Shown in pieces: positions 6,215 through 10,145 of a stretch of DNA of 10,145 nucleotides (within the stretch, counting starts at the first letter, position 1; the number at the start of each line of letters is the position of its first letter). Origin of the DNA: Pseudomonadota bacterium. Its GTDB lineage: Bacteria; Pseudomonadota; Alphaproteobacteria; Rhizobiales; Xanthobacteraceae. The translations under genes and the position numbers were made by a program. The notes beneath the pieces were generated by a model. The model did no database searches. It saw only the letters and a program-made list of their open reading frames with translations, and was not told the DNA's origin. Location of the stretch: positions 1 through 10,145 of the forward strand of contig JAEZEY010000186.1 of assembly GCA_023432845.1 (NCBI GenBank), written 5' to 3'.

Positions 6215-8208
6215 GCCGCGAGCACCAGAAGGAGCAGCACCAGCGCGGCGAACACCAGCGAAAGGTAGCGGCGGATTGTGAGGAACTGCAGCACATTCAG
6301 CTTGTCGGCGGCGGCGGCGACGAAGCCGGAGATCGGCGCGTAGAGCGTCTCCCAGATCGGATCGTGCACGACGGCCGTGAAGCGCGCCGGCGACGTCGAA
6401 TTCGGCGGCGGCATCTCGCCGATCTCGCGGGCCCGGAAGACGACCGTGCCGAAGACCCGGCGGATCGGCTGCGCGAAGCTGTCGGCGGAATATTGCGTAG
6501 TCGGATTGGCGTCGGGAAAGCCGCAGTCCCAGATGGCGCTGCGGCGGATCCTGTCGGACGCCAGTCGGTGGATGACGAAGGCGCAGGTCATGCCGGAGGC
6601 GGCCATGAACACAAAGACGAGCAGGCCGTTATAGGAACTGCGACTCTCGGCAATCGGGACGATCGACAACCACGCCTCGCCCGCCTGCGCCGGCATCCGG
6701 CCGCCGGCCACAAGCTGCGTCACTGGCGCCAGCGCATCGATGGCAAAGCCCGGCAGGACGCCGAGGACGAGGCAGGCGGTGGCGAGCAGCGTCATGGCGA
6801 CGACCGAGACGCGCTCGGTCTCGTGGGCGCTGCGGGCCGCGTCGCTGCGCGGCCGGCCGAGGAACGAGATGCCGTAGGCGCGCACGAAACAGGCAGCGGC
6901 CAGGGCGGCCGACAACGCGAGCAGCGCACCGGCCGCGGGGATCATCAGCTTGAGGCCCCAGGAGGTGAGCTGCGGGCTGACCAGGATCGCCTGGAAGGCG
7001 AGCCATTCCGAGACAAAACCGTTGAGCGGCGGCAGAGCCGAAATCGCGGCACAGCCGATCAGAAACATGAAGGCGGTCTGCGGCATGCGATGGATGAGGC
7101 CGCCAAGCTTCTCCATGTCGCGCTCGCCGGTCGACGCCAGTACGGCGCCGGCGCCGCAGAACAGCAGGTTCTTGAACAGCGAGTGGTTGAGAACGTGCAG
7201 CAGCGCCGCGGTCATGGCGAGCGCCGCCGCGACATTCATGGCGCTGGCCTTGAAGGCGAGCGCTAGACCGAGCGCGACGAAAACGATGCCGATATTCTCG
7301 ATCGTCGAATAGGCGAGCACGCGCTTGATATCACGCTGCATCAGCGCGTAAAGCACGCCCATCACCGCCGTGATCGCGCCGACGACCAGCACCGGCATGC
7401 TCCACCACCACGCCGGCGGCCCGGCGAGATCGAAGACGATACGGATGAAACCGTAAACGGCGACCTTGGTCATCACGCCGCTCATCAACGCCGAGACGTG
7501 GCTCGGCGCCGCCGGATGCGCGAGCGGCAGCCAGGCATGCAGTGGCACGAGGCCTGCTTTCGAGCCGGCGCCGATGAGCGCCAGGACCAGCACCAAAGCC
7601 GCGAGCGCGGCCGACGGCGGCGCCGCGCGCATCGCGTCGAAGCCGTAATCGCCGCCCGCGCCGGCGAGCAGCCCGAAGGCAAACAGCAGCGCCAGCGTCC
7701 CGAAGCTTGCCATCATGAGATAGACGTAGCCGGCGCGCATGTTCTCGCGCACCTGGTGATGTGCGATGACAAGCGCCCATGACGACAGCGACATGAACTC
7801 CCAGGAGACAAGGAACGAGAAGGCGTCGGCTGACAGCAGCACAAGATTCATGCCGGCGAGATAGGCCGGATAGAACGGCAGCACGCGGCCCGGAAATTCC
7901 TCGTGGCGGCCATAACCGAAGGCGAACAGGCTCGCCGCCGCCGCGCCGATATTGATCACGACCAGGAAGAAAGCCGACAGCGCGTCGATACGGAAATGCG
8001 CGCCAAGCCAGGGCAGGCCGAGCGGCAACGTGATGTCCGAGTTGTGGTGGCCAAGCAAGCTGACGGCGCCGGTCACGGCCAGCACGATCGCGAGTGCGAG
8101 ACTTGCGCCATAGACCAAGGGCCGTCCGATCGGCGATGGCGCCAGAGCGATGCCGACAGGCGCCACCACCAACAGTGCCGCCGTCGCGAGAAGGGCCTCG
8201 ATCACCAT
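6205..8208 (-). CDS. hyfB: HyfB/HycC-like proton-pumping antiporter subunit (NuoL type)
   Basis: The 667-residue polytopic protein matches E. coli HyfB in length. The antiporter domain covers about residues 100-430. Ion-path residues are intact: Glu in SWEFMSLSSWALVIAHH, Lys in GSKAGLVPLHAWLPLAHPA, Lys in SGVMTKVAVYGF, His and Lys in LLHVLNHSLFKNLLF, and Glu in PPLNGFVSEWLAF. A C-terminal extension with WDCGFPDANPTTQYSADSF (about 560-580) and a final membrane helix is typical of HyfB/HycC rather than NuoL. The ATG at 8208 has GGAGG 5 nt upstream (8214-8218) and is the first intact gene of the operon. A 13-nt inverted repeat (8219-8231) sits right upstream of the ribosome binding site, which might affect translation. 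The product should pump or leak protons as part of the membrane arm. Confidence 0.94.
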   Translation of the reverse strand: MVIEALLATAALLVVAPVGIALAPSPIGRPLVYGASLALAIVLAVTGAVSLLGHHNSDITLPLGLPWLGAHFRIDALSAFFLVVINIGAAAASLFAFGYGRHEEFPGRVLPFYPAYLAGMNLVLLSADAFSFLVSWEFMSLSSWALVIAHHQVRENMRAGYVYLMMASFGTLALLFAFGLLAGAGGDYGFDAMRAAPPSAALAALVLVLALIGAGSKAGLVPLHAWLPLAHPAAPSHVSALMSGVMTKVAVYGFIRIVFDLAGPPAWWWSMPVLVVGAITAVMGVLYALMQRDIKRVLAYSTIENIGIVFVALGLALAFKASAMNVAAALAMTAALLHVLNHSLFKNLLFCGAGAVLASTGERDMEKLGGLIHRMPQTAFMFLIGCAAISALPPLNGFVSEWLAFQAILVSPQLTSWGLKLMIPAAGALLALSAALAAACFVRAYGISFLGRPRSDAARSAHETERVSVVAMTLLATACLVLGVLPGFAIDALAPVTQLVAGGRMPAQAGEAWLSIVPIAESRSSYNGLLVFVFMAASGMTCAFVIHRLASDRIRRSAIWDCGFPDANPTTQYSADSFAQPIRRVFGTVVFRAREIGEMPPPNSTSPARFTAVVHDPIWETLYAPISGFVAAAADKLNVLQFLTIRRYLSLVFAALVLLLLVLAAWP

Positions 8209-8218
8209 CGGCGCCTCC

Positions 8219-8231
8219 GCACCGCCGGTGC
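8219..8231. repeat. 6-bp inverted repeat abutting the hyfB ribosome binding site
   Basis: gcaccg (8219-8224) and cggtgc (8226-8231) are perfect inverted arms separated by one base. They lie directly upstream of the GGAGG of hyfB. In RNA only the outer 4 bp could form, with a 5-nt loop. As DNA it is a possible site for a dimeric regulator. No second copy is seen in the window. Confidence 0.25.
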
Positions 8232-8254
8232 ACCGAAATTTCCGCGCGACGCGC

Positions 8255-8495
8255 TCATTTGAGTCGCACTCCCCGACCGCCGCTTGTCGACGTTCCGCCC
8301 TCGCCGATCATTTCGATGCCATCAGACGACAGTGCAGTGATCAGCTTCACAGTGATTCAACGTTGCCGCGGACGACACCGCTGCTGGCTTCCATGCACCG
8401 GTGGTCGGCAGTGACACGCCTGATCGCCTCGCCAGCTCGCGCGGCTCGATACCAAGAAGGGCGCACGCGGCAGGCAATTGGCCGGACGCAATCAT
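8255..8495 (-). pseudogene. frameshifted XRE-type (helix-turn-helix) regulator
   Basis: Three short frames on the minus strand join into one recognisable small DNA-binding protein. From the ATG at 8495 the first frame gives MIASGQLPAACALLGIEPR, then ELARRSGVSLPT, the helix-turn-helix part. Near 8393-8402 one base is missing, and the next frame gives RCMEASSGVVRGNVESL. At 8350 another single base is missing, and the third frame gives VKLITALSSDGIEMIGEG and ends GGRGVRLK with TGA at 8255-8257. Restoring one base at each place yields about 80 residues, the length usual for the single-domain XRE regulators of Hyphomicrobiales that end in GVRLK. It lies 46 nt before hyfB on the same strand and was probably the operon's leading regulator gene. 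Either it is a true pseudogene, or the read has two single-base deletion errors. Confidence 0.8.
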
Positions 8496-8532
8496 TGTGC
8501 GTCACCGGTAAAAAGATCGCTTGCAGCTTTGA

Positions 8533-8561
8533 TTTCTACCACCAGCAAATAGACACTTCAA
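8533..8561 (-). promoter_or_regulatory. candidate promoter for the regulator remnant and hyf operon
   Basis: On the minus strand TTGAAG (8561-8556) and TAGAAA (8538-8533) are separated by 17 bases, the preferred spacing for a housekeeping sigma factor. The -35 box matches well and the -10 box is moderate. The start point would fall near 8525, about 30 nt before the ATG of the XRE remnant at 8495. No sigma-54 or FNR-type site was found in 8209-8600. This is a sequence-only guess. Confidence 0.35.
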
Positions 8562-8569
8562 GATGCATA

Positions 8570-8590
8570 AATGATGTACAAAACATCATT
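8570..8590. promoter_or_regulatory. perfect 8-bp inverted repeat, candidate operator
   Basis: AATGATGT (8570-8577) and ACATCATT (8583-8590) are exact inverted arms around the spacer ACAAA. The centre lies about 20 nt upstream of the candidate -35 box, a fitting place for an activator or for an autoregulating XRE protein. It also covers the ATG codons of a short plus-strand ORF, so it could instead control that frame. A 21-bp, AT-rich symmetric site stands out from the GC-rich surroundings. Confidence 0.45.
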
Positions 8591-8723
8591 CGAGTGTGAT
8601 CATCAGATTGGAAATGCCCTTGCCTTCGTTGCCGAGAGTGTTCAACCGCGTATCGAATTGTCGGAGCAATACGCCGCCGAAAATTACAAAGGCTTGGTCG
8701 AACTCGCCGGCAAGCGCAAATAG
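8571..8723 (+). CDS. short ORF of unknown function, possibly a gene remnant
   Basis: A 50-codon frame starts with ATG ATG at 8571 and ends with TAG at 8721-8723. The middle and end, GNALAFVAESVQPRIELSEQ and then YAAENYKGLVELAGKRK, look like a real soluble, helical, charged protein tail, and the codon choice there is GC-rich in third positions. The first dozen residues look less convincing and overlap the inverted repeat at 8570-8590. No good ribosome binding site precedes it. It ends about 15 nt from the point where homology to the IS transposase begins. I read it as either a small gene or the 3' remnant of a larger gene broken during rearrangement. I cannot assign a family. Confidence 0.35.
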   Translation: MMYKTSFECDHQIGNALAFVAESVQPRIELSEQYAAENYKGLVELAGKRK

Positions 8724-9421
8724 CCGTGGCGCTTGTCACGCTCGGTCTTGAGCGACGAGAAGAAGCTCTCCATCGCCACGTTGTCCCATACGTTGTCTGA
8801 GCGGCTCATTGAGCAGACGACGCCGTGATCGGCCATCAGCCGTTGGAACTGCTCGCTGGTGTATTGGCTGCCGCGATCGGAGTGGTGCACCAGCGCGTCG
8901 GGCTTGCCCCGTCGCCAGATTACCATCACCAGAGCATCGGTGACGAGCTGCGCGGTCATTGCGGTCTGCATCGACCAGCCGACCACGCGGCGCGAGAATA
9001 GATCGACGACCGCCGCAACATAGAGCCAGCCCTCCGCCGTCCACACATAGGTGAAGTCGGCGATCCATTTGCGGTTCGGTGCTGGTGCTTCGAAGCTGCG
9101 ATCGAGAACGTTCGGAGCGACGGCGGAAGTCTGCCGCTCACCCAGATCCGGCGGGAGGCGACGCCGTCGCGGGCGTGCTTTAAGAGCCTGCAGCCGCATC
9201 AAACGCTCGATCCGGTGCAGCCGAGCTCGACCGCACCTTGGTCGAGAGCACCTCATCGGTTCGACTGCGCTCACTCGGCGGGCGTTTGAGCCATGCATAG
9301 AAGCCGCCACGCGAGACACCGAGCGCCCCGCACAACCATCCCGCCGGCCACGTCCCCCGGTGCTTCGCAATGATGGAGAACTTCAGGTCGATTCCTTCGC
9401 GAAGTAGGCCGCGGCTTTTTT
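8684..9421 (-). pseudogene. IS3-family transposase OrfB, deleted and truncated
   Basis: The N-terminal part is read in the -1 frame after orfA: IDLKFSIIAKHRGTWPAG, then WLCGALGVSRGGFYAWL, up to about 9230. There the expected segment between KVRSS and LHRIERLM (roughly 25 residues in intact relatives) is missing and the frame changes. The catalytic rve domain then continues in a new frame with the DDE triad complete: Asp at 9056-9058 (IADFTYV), Asp at 8876-8878 (HHSDRGSQY) and Glu at 8768-8770 (AMESFFSSLK), with the classic 35-residue spacing between the last two. After LKTER (8738) the sequence departs from the family and stops at 8684 after 17 unrelated residues, so the last 50 or so residues are lost. 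It encodes no working transposase. Confidence 0.85.
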
Positions 9422-9691
9422 TAGGATGTCGCGCTCCGCCTTGAGCTTGATTACCTCGCGCTTGAGACGCGCGATCTCGGCCTGCTCGGGTTTCATCTGA
9501 CCCTGGCCGGGGAACGCCTGCTGCGGATCGTCCGCAAAGGCCTTCACCCAGCTACGCAGTTGCGACACATGAATACTCAGGTCTTGTGACACCTGCGCAA
9601 ATGAGACGCCGCGTTGCTTGATCAGCCGCACAGCCTCAAGCTTGAACTCCCGCGTAAATTTCGACGCTCCATGACGCACCTCCGCTTCCAT
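9383..9691 (-). CDS. IS3-family transposase OrfA
   Basis: The 102-residue protein has the family's N-terminal helix-turn-helix (about residues 10-50, with KFTREFKLEAVRLIKQRG and then VSQLRSWVKAF) that binds the terminal repeats, and a C-terminal leucine-zipper-like helix (IARLKREVIKLKAERDILKK). It is full length and undamaged. I chose the ATG at 9691, which has AGG 7 nt upstream and gives the usual size. An ATG at 9751 would add 20 residues lying outside the probable element end. A run of seven A (9422-9416 on the minus strand), followed by G, sits in the frame needed for the programmed -1 slippage that makes the OrfAB fusion. Since orfB is broken, OrfA alone could at most bind IS ends or repress. 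Confidence 0.88.
   Translation of the reverse strand: MEAEVRHGASKFTREFKLEAVRLIKQRGVSFAQVSQDLSIHVSQLRSWVKAFADDPQQAFPGQGQMKPEQAEIARLKREVIKLKAERDILKKAAAYFAKEST
9416..9422 (-). other. A7 slippery site for programmed -1 frameshift in the IS
   Basis: Seven consecutive A on the minus strand occur in the phase A AAA AAA with respect to orfA. A slip by one base joins orfA to the frame KKSRGLLREGIDLKFS, the usual start of the OrfB part in IS3-family fusions. The site itself is intact although the downstream orfB is not. Confidence 0.75.
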
Positions 9692-9751
9692 TAAAACACC
9701 TAACTCGGTGTCTTCGGAACCCGGGTGCAGGCCAGTCTTCACTTTATGCAT

Positions 9752-10102
9752 GACCTACGGTTCGCAACTGACGAGATGCATTCGAACTTGCGTTGGCGAA
9801 GCCCTCGAAATCGCCGCACGGGCCCGCACTTCAGACCGCACTGCCGAGAGAAGTAGAAAGCAGCGCTGCAGAAAACCGATTTGAGCCCCGGCACAGGCAA
9901 CGCTGTTCGGAGCAGAAAATGAACCCTACGCGTGGGCCAGTAGTGGCGCCATAATCGACCTTATGTCTGGACGCTACAACGGCTGGCGCAAGGAGTGGGC
10001 TTCAACAAGACACGCTGTGCTCCGAACCCTTTCGTTACGGTAACGCTTATGGTAACGCGCGACGTCGGCCGGGAGTATTCGATTGATTCCAAAATGAGAA
10101 AA
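9752..10102. other. intergenic region between IS remnant and tRNA
   Basis: About 350 nt with no gene I can support. Short open frames exist (for example plus strand from 9964) but show no domain, no ribosome binding site and no continuation. The only ordered structure is the set of GTAACG words at 10033-10057. On the minus strand the tRNA 3' end is followed by TTTTCTCATTTT, which may serve as a weak tRNA terminator. No integrase start, although such genes often begin next to a tRNA 3' end. Confidence 0.55.
10033..10057. repeat. cluster of three GTAACG half-sites
   Basis: CGTTAC (10033-10038) and GTAACG (10040-10045) form a 13-nt palindrome with a one-base centre. A second direct copy, GGTAACGC, occurs at 10051-10058, 12 bp after the first. 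The arrangement (one inverted pair plus one direct copy at about one helical turn) looks like a protein-binding site near the tRNA 3' end. No function can be assigned from sequence. Confidence 0.4.
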
Positions 10103-10145
10103 TGGCGCGCCCGAAAGGATTCGAACCTCTGACCCCCAGATTCGT
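10103..10145 (-). tRNA. tRNA-Arg(ACG), 3' half, cut by window end
   Basis: Read on the minus strand the last 43 bases fit positions 34-76 of a tRNA: anticodon ACG at the very edge, then AA, the 3' anticodon stem TCTGG, variable loop GGGTC, T stem AGAGG paired with CCTTT around TTCGAAT, acceptor strand CGGGCGC, discriminator G and an encoded CCA. The T stem pairs fully with one G-U. Anticodon ACG (read as ICG) specifies arginine. The 5' half lies outside the window, so acceptor and D-arm pairing cannot be checked. Its 3' end faces the IS remnant and the hyf operon, the orientation used by integrating elements. Confidence 0.9.

Larger units (their letters stand above)
8724..9729 (-). mobile_element. 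degraded IS3-family insertion sequence
   Basis: Two transposase frames with the IS3-family layout (orfA followed by orfB in the -1 frame) lie on the minus strand. The orfA side is complete: a likely terminus beginning TGCACCCGGG is at about 9729, upstream of the orfA start. The orfB side is truncated, since transposase homology stops near 8738, and no matching inverted repeat or target duplication can be found there. An internal deletion near 9221-9230 also removes part of orfB. The element cannot move by itself. Both boundaries are estimates, because the second terminal repeat is missing. Confidence 0.8.

Noticed and set aside
5403..6296. Long open frame of 297 codons on the minus strand inside hyfC/hyfB
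   Set aside because: Arg/Ala/His-rich shadow of hyfC in another frame; hyfC has clear family motifs.
6364..7266. Long open frame of 300 codons on the plus strand
   Set aside because: Antisense shadow of hyfB with a very charged, Arg/Gly-rich product and no family motif.
8209..8600. FNR/Anr box or sigma-54 promoter upstream of hyfB
   Set aside because: Scanned both strands for TTGAT-N4-ATCAA and for GG-N10-GC in TGGCAC context; no acceptable match.
8536..8739. 67-codon minus-strand frame between the IS and the XRE remnant
   Set aside because: Arg/Cys-rich and without motif; crosses the IS joint and is antisense to a more protein-like frame.

Overview
The window reads as chromosomal DNA of a GC-rich alphaproteobacterium, most likely Hyphomicrobiales (Bradyrhizobium/Rhodopseudomonas-like). 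That assignment is inferred from codon usage, the style of the IS3-family transposase, the tRNA-Arg(ACG) sequence and the small XRE regulator type; nothing in the window identifies a species.

The core is a minus-strand operon running from about 8495 down to 616. In transcription order it holds a broken XRE-type regulator (8495-8255), hyfB (8208-6205), hyfC (6214-5258), hyfE (5258-4596), hyfF (4599-3160), hyfG (3163-1667), hyfI (1658-1131) and an unrecognised four-helix membrane protein (1134-616). Most junctions overlap by 1 to 10 nt (ATGA, TGATG, TTGA), so the genes are probably translationally coupled and form one complex.

The encoded complex resembles the membrane arm and the catalytic pair of hydrogenase-4/formate hydrogenlyase and respiratory complex I. 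It has two antiporter-like subunits (HyfB, HyfF), the NuoH-like HyfC, the NuoK-like HyfE, the large subunit HyfG and the small subunit HyfI. The small subunit keeps all four Fe-S cysteines. The large subunit has lost the paired cysteines that hold the NiFe site: the N-terminal CxxC position reads AGRT, and the C-terminal position has two cysteines spaced five residues apart in place of CxxC. It is therefore unlikely to be a hydrogenase and fits the hydrogenase-related (Ehr-type) complexes. No ferredoxin-like subunit (HyfA/HyfH), no HyfD, no formate dehydrogenase and no NiFe maturation gene is visible, so the electron donor and acceptor are unknown.

Upstream of the operon (8496-10145) lies a disturbed boundary region. 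It contains a candidate promoter and a perfect 8-bp inverted repeat, a 50-codon plus-strand ORF, and a degraded IS3-family element. In that element orfA is intact, while orfB has an internal out-of-frame deletion and a lost C-terminus. About 350 nt without a recognisable gene follow, and the 3' half of a tRNA-Arg(ACG) gene is cut by the window end. A tRNA 3' end plus an IS remnant suggests, but does not prove, that the operon sits at the edge of an integrated segment.

Downstream of the operon (1-615) there is no convincing complete gene. A long imperfect palindrome (454-516) and a strong GC hairpin (432-448) lie there and may end transcription or be a dispersed repeat. A membrane-like reading frame touches the left window edge.
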